Shown here: positions 26,410 through 34,993 of the stretch, one piece after another | How positions within the stretch are numbered: position 1 is the first letter of the stretch | Layout of the letters: each line of letters opens with the position of its first letter | Source: Phyllobacterium chamaecytisi | GTDB taxonomy: Bacteria > Pseudomonadota > Alphaproteobacteria > Rhizobiales > Rhizobiaceae | Length of the DNA stretch: 64,000 nt | Assembly (NCBI RefSeq): GCF_020164455.1 | Contig: NZ_JAIQWW010000018.1 | Location: forward strand, 62,001 to 126,000 | Direction of reading: 5' to 3' | Notes under the pieces: model-generated | Databases searched by the model: none | What the model saw: only the letters and a program-made list of their open reading frames with translations | Told to the model about the DNA's origin: nothing | Position numbers and translations under genes: made by a program

Positions 26410-27342
26410 ATGGACCCTCTGACCGAAACTCTCGTCGAGATGCGAATCCGCAGCGCGACCTTCACGCGACTGGAGGCCACCGCCCCATGGGCCTGGGCAT
26501 CACAGGGCGACCGAGCGGTCAAGTTCGTTCTCGTCGTGCGCGGCTCGGGTGTCCTCACTACGGTCAATCATCCGGAGCCGATCCACCTTCGTGGCGGCGA
26601 TGTCTTCATCATGCTCGATGACGAGCCGTATCGGATGTACGATCATGAAGCCTCACTGCCGATACCGTGCGTCGATGTAGAGAAGCTCCGTATCGGTCAT
26701 CGGATCGAGGTCGGCGGTGGTGGCGCGCCCACCACCTTTGTCAGTGGCTCTTTCGAAATGGACAGGTTAGATCTGCGGCCGCTCATCAGCGTCCTGCCGC
26801 GGCTGCTCCATCTAAAGCTCGACCAGAACCGTAGCCTGGCCTTTCAGTCGGTGCTGGAGTTGCTAGCCGGCGAGACCGAGGCGCCCGGCCTCGGCTCGGA
26901 AGCTGCGGTCAGCCGCCTGTTCGAGCTCCTCTTCGTGCATGCGATCCGGGCCTACTCCGCACAGCCCGGCGGACCAGGAGTCGGCTGGCTGGCGGCAATC
27001 TGCGACCGAAACCTGGCGCGCGCAGTCGAGGCGATGCACACCGAGCCGGCAGCAAACTGGACATTGGATCTGTTGGCGAAACAGGCCGGGATGTCCCGCT
27101 CCGCCTTCGCCGCACGCTTCAAGGCGGTAGTCGGACAGACCCCGCTCGACTATCTCACTCGCTGGCGCATCTATCGCGCCAGCCGCCACATCCAGCGCAG
27201 CGGCGCCTCCGTCGCCGCGGTGGCGCGCGAGGCCGGCTACGACTCGGTGGCGGCCTTCAACCGTGCGTTCAAGCGCGAGACGGGCCTCACGCCAGGAGCA
27301 TTCCGCAAGGCGGCGAAGGCCGGCGCGGAACAGGTGGGATGA
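26410..27342 (+). CDS. AraC-family transcriptional regulator with cupin-type sensor domain
   Basis: A 310-residue regulator. Residues about 5-165 are a cupin_6-like ligand-binding domain (FVLVVRGSGVLTTV, PIHLRGGDVFIML); residues about 205-305 are the AraC double helix-turn-helix (WTLDLLAKQAGMSRSAFAARF, then VAAVAREAGYDSVAAFNRAFKR). ATG 26410 has only a weak GGAA upstream. Divergent from the SnoaL-like operon, which it most likely controls in response to the substrate or an intermediate. Part of the GC-rich module and followed by a strong terminator at the module's right edge. Confidence 0.9.
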   Translation: MDPLTETLVEMRIRSATFTRLEATAPWAWASQGDRAVKFVLVVRGSGVLTTVNHPEPIHLRGGDVFIMLDDEPYRMYDHEASLPIPCVDVEKLRIGHRIEVGGGGAPTTFVSGSFEMDRLDLRPLISVLPRLLHLKLDQNRSLAFQSVLELLAGETEAPGLGSEAAVSRLFELLFVHAIRAYSAQPGGPGVGWLAAICDRNLARAVEAMHTEPAANWTLDLLAKQAGMSRSAFAARFKAVVGQTPLDYLTRWRIYRASRHIQRSGASVAAVAREAGYDSVAAFNRAFKRETGLTPGAFRKAAKAGAEQVG

Positions 27343-27431
27343 GAGGCTGCCTCCGTGACAGTTCCGTTGACGACCAACTCACAGGCCGCGTTTTGTTCTT
27401 TTGGCACTGCGTCTCGACTGCCGTAATAACG

Positions 27432-27462
27432 CCCCGGAAAACATTGCGCTTTCCGGGGTTTT
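27432..27462 (+). terminator. terminator at the right edge of the module
   Basis: CCCCGGAAA (27432-27440) pairs perfectly with TTTCCGGGG (27450-27458) around a nine-base loop, followed by TTTTCT. It would end the AraC transcript and sits two bases from the 41-bp repeat. Read from the other strand it could also serve gltX, though its T run is weaker. Confidence 0.85.
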
Positions 27463-27464
27463 CT

Positions 27465-27505
27465 GGTCAGGGTCGTCGGGCCAACGTTCCTTCCCGACCA
27501 AGAAG
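27465..27505 (+). repeat. 41-bp direct repeat, right copy (att-like)
   Basis: Exact copy of 23255-23295. On the minus strand it encodes the last residues of glutamyl-tRNA synthetase ([12 protein letters not shown] and the TGA at 27467-27469). Confidence 0.92.
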
Positions 27506-27549
27506 GGGCAACAAATCTGCGAGCTCCGGACCAGAAGACAGCCCAGTAA
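27465..27549 (+). pseudogene. displaced native 3' end of the DUF2865 gene
   Basis: Read in the DUF2865 frame, the right repeat copy gives [12 protein letters not shown] and then continues as [15 protein letters not shown] to a TAA at 27547-27549. That ending (a GAxxLRAP motif after the FLPDQ stretch) is the type I expect for DUF2865 proteins. It has no start or upstream coding sequence here, so it is a stranded gene end inside the antisense of gltX, left behind when the module was inserted. Confidence 0.65.
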
Positions 27550-28840
27550 GCGCGATACGCAGTGGCATGAACAGCGGCTTGCCCTTGCGGCCGCTCTGGG
27601 CTTTCACCGCATCGGTCCACAGCTTCCAGGTCTCGCGGTTCCAGGGCTCGGGCGGCAGTAGATCGAAAGCGGCACGAACGAATTCGCGGTCCTCTTCGGC
27701 AAGCTGTTCGTCCGTCGCAGGACTTTCTTTGATGATCTTCCACCAATTCGTAGCATCGGACACGCGCGAAAGATTGCCCCGAACTGCGAGCCAGAATTCT
27801 TCCGCGCGGTCGCCCTCGATACCAAGCGCTACAAGGCGATCCTTTGCTTGCGCATAGGGCATTGCGTGAATCAGCGCGCGGTTGAGCGCATCCAGTTCAG
27901 CCGGGTCGAACTTCGAAGCCGATTTGGAGGTTGCCGCCGGGTCGAAAATATCGGCCAGCGTGGCCATGTCCGGTACGGCAGTCACATTTTCCGACGTTCC
28001 AATCAACACCGCAAGACTGGCCACAGCCATCGGTTCATAGCCGTCACGCCGCAAACTGCCGATCGAAAGCGCACCGGTACGCTTGGAGATCCCCTCTCCC
28101 GACGCCGTGGTCAGGAGGTTGATGTGACCAAGTTCGGGAACCTTGGCACCCAGAGCCTCGATGATCGAAATCTGTACGCCACTGTTGGTAATGTGGTCGT
28201 TGCCACGGATGATATGGGAGATGTCCATGTCGATGTCGTCAACGACCGAAGTGAACGTATAGAGATAGGTGCCATCTTCCCGTATCAGAACCGGATCAGA
28301 AAGCGAGGCGAGATCAACCGTTTCCCTGTCGCGCACAAGATCGTTCCAGTGAACTTCGGTCCTCGTTACCGAAAACGGATCGTCCTTGAAGTTTGGCAGC
28401 AGGAAGCGCCAATGCGGCCGGCGCCCTTCCGCCTCAAGCTTTTCTCTATCGGCTGACGTCAGCTTCAGGGCATCGCGCCCATAGATTGGCGGGAGGCGCC
28501 GCGCCAGGCGCAGCTTGCGCTTGCGTTCAAGTTCCTCGGCAGTCTCGTAGCAGGGATAAAGCACACCGGCTGCCTTGAGTTTTTCGGCCGCAGCATCATA
28601 GATCGGGATGCGCTTCGACTGGTATTCGATGCGCACCGGTTTGATGCCCAGCCAGTCGAGGTCCGCGATCGTCGCTTCAGCGTATTCCGTCTTGGAACGA
28701 ACGGTATCCGTGTCGTCGAAGCGCAGGATGAATTGGCCATTGTTCTTGAGGGCGAAAAGCCAGTTGAACAAGGCAATACGTGTATTGCCAATGTGGATAT
28801 AGCCGGTCGGAGACGGTGCAAAACGGACGATAATGGTCAT
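27467..28840 (-). CDS. gltX: glutamate--tRNA ligase
   Basis: A 457-residue class I aminoacyl-tRNA synthetase. The first catalytic motif is HIGN (16-19, in [21 protein letters not shown]); the KMSKS loop reads GISKR, which is degenerate. Substrate pocket segments [23 protein letters not shown] are present. Many alphaproteobacteria carry two such enzymes, one of which can charge tRNA-Gln with glutamate; which one this is cannot be told. The last 13 codons and the stop lie inside the 41-bp repeat and appear intact. Monocistronic, 66 bases downstream of the ABC exporter's stop in divergent-free orientation. Confidence 0.93.
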   Translation of the reverse strand: MTIIVRFAPSPTGYIHIGNTRIALFNWLFALKNNGQFILRFDDTDTVRSKTEYAEATIADLDWLGIKPVRIEYQSKRIPIYDAAAEKLKAAGVLYPCYETAEELERKRKLRLARRLPPIYGRDALKLTSADREKLEAEGRRPHWRFLLPNFKDDPFSVTRTEVHWNDLVRDRETVDLASLSDPVLIREDGTYLYTFTSVVDDIDMDISHIIRGNDHITNSGVQISIIEALGAKVPELGHINLLTTASGEGISKRTGALSIGSLRRDGYEPMAVASLAVLIGTSENVTAVPDMATLADIFDPAATSKSASKFDPAELDALNRALIHAMPYAQAKDRLVALGIEGDRAEEFWLAVRGNLSRVSDATNWWKIIKESPATDEQLAEEDREFVRAAFDLLPPEPWNRETWKLWTDAVKAQSGRKGKPLFMPLRIALTGLSSGPELADLLPLLGREGTLARRP

Positions 28841-28874
28841 GCTTGCGGCATATCGGATAGAGCCAGCAATGGCA

Positions 28875-28904
28875 ATATGGGCCGCGTTTGCGCGCGGCCC
28901 ATAT
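28875..28904. terminator. hairpin right after the ABC exporter stop codon
   Basis: ATATGGGCCGCG (28875-28886) and CGCGGCCCATAT (28893-28904) form a perfect 12-bp stem with a six-base loop, starting one base after the exporter's TAA. There is no T run on either side, so it may protect the 3' end or act with other factors rather than as a simple intrinsic terminator. Confidence 0.6.
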
Positions 28905-28905
28905 C

Positions 28906-30720
28906 TTAGTCATCGTTGAGGACAAGCCCCTTGGTCAGCTCAAGCGTCTGCAACTCGAACAGGCCGCGATAGATGCCTCCATGGAGCCCGATCAACGCTT
29001 CGTGGTTACCCTCTTCGGCAATACGGCCGTGCTCGAAAACCAGGAGCCGGTCGAGCGAGCGCACAGTCGACAGACGGTGTGCGATCACCAATGTCGTCCG
29101 TCCCAGCATCAGCCGCTCCATCGCCTGCTGGATCAGCACTTCCGATTCCGAATCGAGACTGGAAGTGGCCTCGTCCAGAATAAGAACCGGAGCATCCGCA
29201 AGGAAAGCCCTGGCAATGGCCACTCTCTGGCGCTCGCCGCCTGAAAGCTTGACACCGCGTTCGCCCACAAGCGTGCTGTACCCCTTCGGCAACGCCGTGA
29301 TGAAGTCATGCGCGCTGGCCTGCCTTGCCGCCTCTTCGATCTCACCTTGCGTGGCACCGGGCCGGGCATAGGCGATATTCTCCGCCAGCGAACGATGAAA
29401 CAGGATTGGCTCCTGTTGCACGATGGCGATCTGCTGGCGCAGCGAAGCCTGTGTGACCCCGGCAATATCCTGACCATCGATCAGGATCTGGCCCGATTTC
29501 ACATCATGCAATCGCTGGATCAGCTTGACGAACGTCGTCTTGCCCGAGCCTGAATGACCAACCAGACCGACCCGCTCGCCTGCCCGGATCGTCACCGAAA
29601 ACCGGTCATAAAGCGGCAGGCGATGTGCCCCATAGTGGAACGTCACATTGTCGAACTCGATCTTGCCATTGTTGATCCGGATCGGCTTTGCGCCGGGCCG
29701 ATCTTCAATGCCAAGCGGTTGACTCTGGATATCAACAAGCTCCTCCATGTCATTGACCGAACGCTGCAAATTGCGGATGTGCATGCCGACTTCCCGCAAA
29801 TAGCCCTGCAGGATGAAGAACGAGGTTAGCACGAAGGTGATATCACCCGCACTCGCCTGCCCGTTCGACCACAGGATCAGCGCGAAACCGATGACCGCAG
29901 CCCTCAGCATTAGCAGCATCGTTCCTTGAGATGTTCCGTTCCAGGTACCACGAACCCAGGTGCGAGCCGTCCGGTCCCTCCATTTGGTCAAAACGCTGGC
30001 GAGACGCGCATCCTCACGGCTTTCTGCACCGAAGCCCTTCACCACCATGTTGCAACTGACGGCATCAGCCAGCGAACCGCCAAGCTTTGTATCCCAACGA
30101 TTCGCAAGCCGTGCCATCGGCGCAACGTAACCCAGTGAGAGAGATGCGGTGACAGCAACGAACAGCAACGAACCAATGCCGATAATGACGCCCATCAACG
30201 GCCAATACCAGGCCATTAGTGCTGTCGAACCAATCAGCATGATCACCGACGGAAACAGCGCCAGCAGCAGCGTATCGTTCAACAAGTCCAGGGCCCACAT
30301 ACCGCGCGTTACCTTACGAACCGTCGAACCGGCAAAGCTGTTGGCGTGCCACTCCGTCGAGAAACGCTGGATGCGGTAAAACGCATCTGAGGCAATTTCC
30401 ATCATCATGTTCAGCGTCAAATCGACAATCTGCATGAAGGTGATATGCCGTAAGATGATTGCACCGAGGGACAAGGCAAGCAGTGTTGAGAACGCAGCGA
30501 TTGCCGCGTTCCAGACGACCGCCTCGGTGGCGTGACCATTGACCACAGCGTCGACCAAGCGACCCGAATAGAGCGGCGTCAACACGTCGGCCAGTGTCGA
30601 GAGCAACACTGCAACTGCAATGACGGCGATTCGCACCGGCTGTCGCTGCCAGTGTAACCAGGTGAATCCAAGAACGCTGCGGAATGCGCCGCCGCGCAGG
30701 TCTTTACGAAATAAAGCCAT
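28906..30720 (-). CDS. ABC transporter, fused permease and ATPase (exporter, MsbA/LmrA type)
   Basis: A 604-residue half-transporter. Residues 1-330 hold six membrane helices ([34 protein letters not shown], etc.); residues 360-590 are the ATPase with Walker [10 protein letters not shown], signature [15 protein letters not shown] and Walker [14 protein letters not shown]. It works as a homodimer, or heterodimer if a partner exists elsewhere. Start at MALFRK preceded by AAAGACC-type sequence; a longer frame adds 16 unlikely residues. Upstream is a structured leader with a 14-codon frame, hinting at control by translation or ribosome stalling, as seen for some drug-export genes. Substrate unknown. 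Confidence 0.9.
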   Translation of the reverse strand: MALFRKDLRGGAFRSVLGFTWLHWQRQPVRIAVIAVAVLLSTLADVLTPLYSGRLVDAVVNGHATEAVVWNAAIAAFSTLLALSLGAIILRHITFMQIVDLTLNMMMEIASDAFYRIQRFSTEWHANSFAGSTVRKVTRGMWALDLLNDTLLLALFPSVIMLIGSTALMAWYWPLMGVIIGIGSLLFVAVTASLSLGYVAPMARLANRWDTKLGGSLADAVSCNMVVKGFGAESREDARLASVLTKWRDRTARTWVRGTWNGTSQGTMLLMLRAAVIGFALILWSNGQASAGDITFVLTSFFILQGYLREVGMHIRNLQRSVNDMEELVDIQSQPLGIEDRPGAKPIRINNGKIEFDNVTFHYGAHRLPLYDRFSVTIRAGERVGLVGHSGSGKTTFVKLIQRLHDVKSGQILIDGQDIAGVTQASLRQQIAIVQQEPILFHRSLAENIAYARPGATQGEIEEAARQASAHDFITALPKGYSTLVGERGVKLSGGERQRVAIARAFLADAPVLILDEATSSLDSESEVLIQQAMERLMLGRTTLVIAHRLSTVRSLDRLLVFEHGRIAEEGNHEALIGLHGGIYRGLFELQTLELTKGLVLNDD

Positions 30721-30842
30721 GACGATTGTCCGATGCGAATACGCACCAGCCTCAATAGAAAAATGCAAACGGGAATGCCGTGAAAAAGAAGACAGAATCA
30801 GTACGGCATGAATGATCTGGCAACTCGCCTGAATACAGGAAA

Positions 30843-31026
30843 GGCCATTATCGGCGATGAGTTACCTTGACCGGTGAAGTCAATCGAAAGGCAAACAAGC
30901 CTTTCGTCATCACGTGTCAGGAACGAGCGCCGCCCCGCGGGGACATAAACATGGGTGCCATTCGAGAACCTCCCGGTCGTTATTGCCGGAGGTCGGCTTA
31001 TAGTTGAATCGTTTTGCGCCGCCAAG
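30843..31026 (-). promoter_or_regulatory. promoter and structured leader of the ABC exporter gene
   Basis: On the minus strand a strong promoter is visible: CTTGGC (31021-31026), exactly 17 bases, CTATAA (30998-31003). Transcription would begin near 30990. The RNA then has ACCTCCGG (30986-30993), able to pair with CCGGGAGGT (30968-30976), which is the Shine-Dalgarno of a 14-codon frame. Next come an 8-bp hairpin CGAAAGGC/GCCTTTCG (30885-30906) and a further GGCCTTTCC near 30838-30848 that could compete for the same strand. The exporter ATG is at 30720. Confidence 0.55.
30917..30961 (-). CDS. leader peptide candidate, 14 aa, upstream of the ABC exporter
   Basis: ATG at 30961 is preceded by GGGAGG with a seven-base spacer, the strongest ribosome site in this region. 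The frame reads MAPMFMSPRGGARS and stops at 30917-30919, about 195 bases before the exporter start. The encoded SPRGGAR is Pro/Arg/Gly-rich, a composition found in stalling peptides, though I know no match. Its Shine-Dalgarno can be hidden by a hairpin at the 5' end of the predicted transcript. Whether it is translated is inference. Confidence 0.5.
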   Translation of the reverse strand: MAPMFMSPRGGARS

Positions 31027-31082
31027 TGTCTTTTTTTTTGCGATCGGTTTTCAAGAATCGGGTGCGACCAGATTGCAACAGT

Positions 31083-32759
31083 TTACTGCGATCGATCCCG
31101 AAACCGGTTGGTGATGGGATAGCGCCGATCACGGCCGAAATTCTTCTTCGTCACCTTGACCCCCGGGGCCGACTGGCGGCGCTTGTATTCGGCGATGTAG
31201 AGCAGGTGTTCGATACGCTCGACCGTGGCACGATCATGACCGCGTTCGACGATTTCATCGACGCCCATCTCGTGTTCGACGAGGCATTCGAGGATATCGT
31301 CAAGAACCGGATAAGGCGGCAGCGAATCCTGGTCGGTCTGGTTTTCCCGCAGCTCTGCCGAGGGTGCCTTGCTGATGATATTCACCGGAATAACTTCGCC
31401 AGACGGACCCAGGCCGCCCGCAGGGACGTTTTTGTTGCGCCATTCCGACATGGCATAGACCTGCATCTTGTAGAGATCCTTGATCGGATTGTAGCCGCCG
31501 TTCATGTCGCCATAGAGCGTGGCATAGCCAACCGACATTTCCGACTTATTGCCCGTGGTGACGACCATGGAACCGAACTTGTTGGAAATCGCCATAAGGA
31601 TGGTACCGCGGGCACGGCTCTGCAGGTTCTCCTCGGTTATGCCCTCCTTGGTACCCTCGAAGGTGGGCGCAAGCGCCTTGAGGAAGCCCTCAACCGGCTC
31701 AAAGATCGGGACGATATCATAGCGGCAGCCAAGCAACTTGGCGCAGTCTTCGGCGTCCTTCAGCGAGTCCTTCGACGTATAGGTGTAAGGCATCATGACA
31801 GCCCGCAGGCGTTCTTCCCCCAATGCGTCCACCGCGAGCGCGGCGCAGATTGCAGAGTCGATGCCGCCAGACAGACCAAGCACAACGTCCTTGAATCCGT
31901 TCTTGTTGACGTAGTCACGCAGGCCAAGCATGCAGGCGCGGTAGTCCGCTTCCTCCCCTTCCGGGATTCGCGACATCGGGCCTTCAGTGCAGGTCCAGCC
32001 ATCTGCGCCGCGTCGCCATGTCGTGACAATCAACTGCTCCTCAAACTGCGACATCTGGAAAGCAAGGTTTTTATCGCCATTGAACGCGAAGGAAGCGCCG
32101 TCGAAAATCAGGTCGTCCTGCCCCCCAAGCTGATTGGCGAAAATCAATGGCAACCCCGTCTCAATCACCTGTCGTAGCGCCACCTGATAACGCACATCGA
32201 CCTTGCCGCGATAATAGGGAGAGCCATTCGGCACGCAGAGAATTTCCGCACCGCTCTCCGCCAATGTCTCGCAGACACCGAGGTCGCCCCAGATATCCTC
32301 GCAGATCGGAATACCGATGCGAACGCCGCGAAAATTCACCGGGCCCGGCATCGGACCAGCCTGGAACACTCGCTTTTCGTCAAACTCGCCATAATTGGGC
32401 AGGTCGACCTTGAAACGTTCGGCAATCACCTTGCCACCATCCAGCACCATGACCGAGTTGTGAAGGCCGGACTCACGCTTGAGGGGCGTGCCGATAATGA
32501 CGCCAGGTCCGCCATCCGCAGTATCCAAAGCGAATTCCTCAACTGCTTTCTCGCAAGCATCCATGAAGGCGCGTTTCAGCACCAGATCCTCCGGCGGATA
32601 ACCGGAAATGAAAAGCTCGGTGTAGAGGACCAGATCGGCGCCTTGACGTGCAGCGTCAGCGCGAGCCTCGCGTGCCTTTGCCAGATTGCCCTTGATATCG
32701 CCCAGCACCGGATTGAGCTGAGCGATGGCGATACGGAGAATGTCGGGATTTTTGCTCAT
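31083..32759 (-). CDS. nadE: glutamine-dependent NAD+ synthetase
   Basis: A 558-residue two-domain enzyme making NAD+ from deamido-NAD+, ATP and glutamine. The N-terminal nitrilase-like glutaminase (about 1-255) has the Cys of IGIPICEDIWGD and the Glu of the opening IAIAQLNP...YTELFISGYPPEDLV segment; the C-terminal synthetase has the SGGIDS P-loop (GLSGGIDSAICAALAVDALG near 290) and TGNKSEMSVGYATLYGDMNGG. ATG at 32759 was chosen over one nine bases upstream; both are possible. Alone on its transcript, followed by the leader region of the ABC exporter. Confidence 0.95.
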   Translation of the reverse strand: MSKNPDILRIAIAQLNPVLGDIKGNLAKAREARADAARQGADLVLYTELFISGYPPEDLVLKRAFMDACEKAVEEFALDTADGGPGVIIGTPLKRESGLHNSVMVLDGGKVIAERFKVDLPNYGEFDEKRVFQAGPMPGPVNFRGVRIGIPICEDIWGDLGVCETLAESGAEILCVPNGSPYYRGKVDVRYQVALRQVIETGLPLIFANQLGGQDDLIFDGASFAFNGDKNLAFQMSQFEEQLIVTTWRRGADGWTCTEGPMSRIPEGEEADYRACMLGLRDYVNKNGFKDVVLGLSGGIDSAICAALAVDALGEERLRAVMMPYTYTSKDSLKDAEDCAKLLGCRYDIVPIFEPVEGFLKALAPTFEGTKEGITEENLQSRARGTILMAISNKFGSMVVTTGNKSEMSVGYATLYGDMNGGYNPIKDLYKMQVYAMSEWRNKNVPAGGLGPSGEVIPVNIISKAPSAELRENQTDQDSLPPYPVLDDILECLVEHEMGVDEIVERGHDRATVERIEHLLYIAEYKRRQSAPGVKVTKKNFGRDRRYPITNRFRDRSQ

Positions 32760-32812
32760 AATGAACATATATCGTTTCGTTGGTGGAAAAACAATGTTTG
32801 ATCAAGCAGCGG

Positions 32813-33163
32813 TCAGGTAAAAAACACGCTCCACACGGTATAGACCCAGACGGTAGCGACAAGGATAACCGAGATCAGCACCGCAAGCGATCCGCAATCC
32901 TTGGCGATCTGGATCTCGCGATGAAAATCCAGTGAAACCGCATCACAGGCGGCCTCGATACCGGTATTGAGTACTTCGATCATGATCAGAAACAGTACTG
33001 ATCCCGTAAGGAGCAGGAACGAAAGCCCGGTCGGCGCGATGAATGCCGCAACGGGAATGGCGAGAATAAACAGCATAAGTTCCTGCTGAACCGCCTTCTC
33101 ATGCTGCGCCAGATGCTTCAGCGCACGCATGGAATTTATGAATGCGAGTACCAGACGCTGCAT
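32813..33163 (-). CDS. dgkA: diacylglycerol kinase, prokaryotic type
   Basis: A 116-residue membrane protein with three helices and the family motif EVLNTGIEAACDAVS (63-77), with the catalytic Glu and the metal-binding Glu/Asp. It phosphorylates diacylglycerol to phosphatidate at the inner membrane and recycles lipid from periplasmic glucan synthesis. Diacylglycerol is also what a PlcP enzyme produces elsewhere in this window, but no genetic link is visible. The frame is open further upstream; MQRLVLAF is the family-like start. Confidence 0.9.
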   Translation of the reverse strand: MQRLVLAFINSMRALKHLAQHEKAVQQELMLFILAIPVAAFIAPTGLSFLLLTGSVLFLIMIEVLNTGIEAACDAVSLDFHREIQIAKDCGSLAVLISVILVATVWVYTVWSVFFT

Positions 33164-33215
33164 GCCCGCTCCCGAGTTGTTAGCTACGGCAGGTATAAGG
33201 AGAGTTCGCTGCGCG

Positions 33216-33644
33216 TCAATCCTGTCCGTCGGACGCAACCACGACTCCACCACCACTCCTTGCGTACTTGGGCAGGTCATCGTCAATCTGATAGTAGTCG
33301 CCCTTGTCCTCGACAAAGATATGACTTTCTCCATGCAGGCCGGACGGTTGATCGAATGATCCTGCCATGACGGAAATATAATCGAGATTATTATGCTTCC
33401 AGAAGAGCACTGACCCGCAATTCTTGCAGAAGCCACGGCGGGCAAATTCACTTGCCTCATACCAGCTGATATTTTCTTCGCCGGAAATGTCGATCGAATC
33501 GTCCTGGACGTTCGTCGCAGCGTAAAAATGGCCCGACTGTTTGCGGCATTGCGAGCAATGGCAGTAGACAACACCACGCAGCTTGCCGCGCGTTTCGAAA
33601 TGTACTCTGCCGCACAGGCATGAACCCCGATGCAACTCCATCAT
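33216..33644 (-). CDS. GFA-family zinc protein (CENP-V/GFA domain)
   Basis: A 142-residue protein with zinc-binding cysteines GSCLCGRVHFE (8-18), CHCSQCRKQSG (28-38) and FCKNCGS near 73-78, the standard set of glutathione-dependent formaldehyde-activating family proteins. Many members do not act on formaldehyde, so the role is open. Two adjacent ATGs can start it. It stands alone between dgkA and nhaA, all on the minus strand with gaps of 50-60 bases. Confidence 0.88.
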   Translation of the reverse strand: MMELHRGSCLCGRVHFETRGKLRGVVYCHCSQCRKQSGHFYAATNVQDDSIDISGEENISWYEASEFARRGFCKNCGSVLFWKHNNLDYISVMAGSFDQPSGLHGESHIFVEDKGDYYQIDDDLPKYARSGGGVVVASDGQD

Positions 33645-33707
33645 GCTCTCACCCCGTTATTGTCGAGAACAAAACATAAGCGATACCACAGGCACCGCCT
33701 TTCGCAT

Positions 33708-34883
33708 TCACGTCTTTGCCGGACGCTTCGAAGACAGACTGAGCAGGAAAGCCCCGAAGACCGCTGACAGCAACGAGCCGAGCAGAACGCCGAGCTTGGT
33801 TTCATCCTGCAACAATGGGGAATTCGCGTAGGCAAGCAGACCGATGAACAGGCTCATCGTGAAACCGATCCCACAAAGCGTAGCGACACCATACATTTGC
33901 AGCCAGGTTGTGCCAGCAGGCCGTTCGGCCAGACGAAGCTTGATCGCTAGCCAGGCAAAGGAGAACACGCCGACCTGCTTGCCGACAAACAGGCCAGCTG
34001 CCACACCGAGCGGAACCGGATCGGCAAGGTTCGACAGCGACACGTTGCTGAAGGAAACGCCGGCGTTGGCGAAACCGAAGATTGGCACGATCAGAAAGCC
34101 AACCCACGGCTGAATAGCATGCTCGAGTTCGACCAGCGGGGAATCACCCTCCCCCTTCGTGCCGCGCAGCGGGATAGCCAGGGCCAGCAGCACACCGGCA
34201 ATCGTCGCATGGATCCCCGATTTGAAGACGAGGATCCAGAGGATCACCCCGAGAACGAGATAAGCCCAAAGCCTAACGATACCCATCATGTTCATCAGCA
34301 TAAGTATTGTGAACACGGCGGCGACACCGGCTAACGCTGGGATGTTCAATCCCTCCGTATAAAACAAGGCAATGATGATGACCGCACCCAGATCATCGAT
34401 GATGGCAAGGGCCGTCAAAAAGACCTTCACTGACAACGGAACGCGCGACCCGAGCAGCGACAGAACGCCCAGCGAAAAGGCGATATCGGTGGCGGTCGGG
34501 ATGGCCCAACCGCGAACTGTCTCACCCTCATTAAAAGCAAGAAAGATCAGGGCGGGAACGACCATACCACCGACAGCCGCAAACCCCGGCAATGCGCGCC
34601 GCGACCAGCTCGACAGTTGACCGCTGATCATCTCCCGCTTGATTTCGAGGCCAACCAGCAGGAAAAACACGGCCATAAGCGCATCGTTCACCCAATGAAG
34701 AATGCTCAGGCCGCCAACATAAGTCTTCAGCAGACCGAAATAATATCCGCTCAAGGGAGAGTTGGCGGCAATCAGTGCCAGCGCCGCGACCGCCATCAGA
34801 ATGATGCCGCCGGAGGCCTCACTCTCAATGAACGAACGGAAAGACGCTGACAGGCGGATTCGGCGGACGGGTTTTGGATCCAT
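33708..34883 (-). CDS. nhaA: Na+/H+ antiporter NhaA
   Basis: A 391-residue inner-membrane antiporter with about twelve helices. The ion-binding Asp pair is in [38 protein letters not shown] and [16 protein letters not shown]-type segments flank it, and GFANAGVSF plus GKQVGVF near the C-terminus are also family features. It exports Na+/Li+ for H+ at alkaline pH or high salt. Length is normal. Monocistronic, 110 bases from the DAHP synthase stop. Confidence 0.94.
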   Translation of the reverse strand: MDPKPVRRIRLSASFRSFIESEASGGIILMAVAALALIAANSPLSGYYFGLLKTYVGGLSILHWVNDALMAVFFLLVGLEIKREMISGQLSSWSRRALPGFAAVGGMVVPALIFLAFNEGETVRGWAIPTATDIAFSLGVLSLLGSRVPLSVKVFLTALAIIDDLGAVIIIALFYTEGLNIPALAGVAAVFTILMLMNMMGIVRLWAYLVLGVILWILVFKSGIHATIAGVLLALAIPLRGTKGEGDSPLVELEHAIQPWVGFLIVPIFGFANAGVSFSNVSLSNLADPVPLGVAAGLFVGKQVGVFSFAWLAIKLRLAERPAGTTWLQMYGVATLCGIGFTMSLFIGLLAYANSPLLQDETKLGVLLGSLLSAVFGAFLLSLSSKRPAKT

Positions 34884-34944
34884 GAGACCTTGATAGAATC
34901 TCGAACGGCAAAACTCCAGCCCAAACGTTTTGATTACTGAAATT

Positions 34945-34972
34945 GAAAAAGGCGGCCCAAAGGACCGCCTTC
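34945..34972 (-). terminator. terminator of the class II DAHP synthase gene
   Basis: AAGGCGG (34949-34955) pairs with CCGCCTT (34965-34971); read on the minus strand the stem is followed by TTTTTC. It starts about 22 bases past the gene's stop. Confidence 0.8.
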
Positions 34973-34993
34973 TATTTCACGAATACCTGAAGA

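Larger units (their letters stand above)
23296..27464. mobile_element. 4.2-kb GC-rich inserted module between 41-bp repeats
   Basis: The segment between the two direct repeats carries four recognisable genes (AraC regulator; SnoaL-like, Gfo/Idh/MocA and quinone-oxidoreductase genes) plus one uncertain ORF. Its G+C, estimated by eye from sample lines, is about 65-68% against about 57% for the flanking genes. Removing the module with one repeat would join the DUF2865 gene to its typical C-terminal tail and leave gltX unchanged. No integrase, transposase or terminal inverted repeats are visible, so the mechanism is unknown. Confidence 0.65.

Noticed and set aside
23296-27464. Calling the module a complete integrative element or transposon
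   Set aside because: No integrase, transposase, terminal inverted repeats or tRNA gene is visible; only repeats and base composition support mobility.
30798-31025. 75-residue frame on the minus strand upstream of the ABC exporter
   Set aside because: It overlaps the predicted promoter, hairpins and the better-supported 14-codon leader frame, has no Shine-Dalgarno and an unstructured composition.
31014-32177. 387-residue plus-strand frame opposite nadE
   Set aside because: Antisense to a complete NAD synthetase with all motifs, and no recognisable domain.
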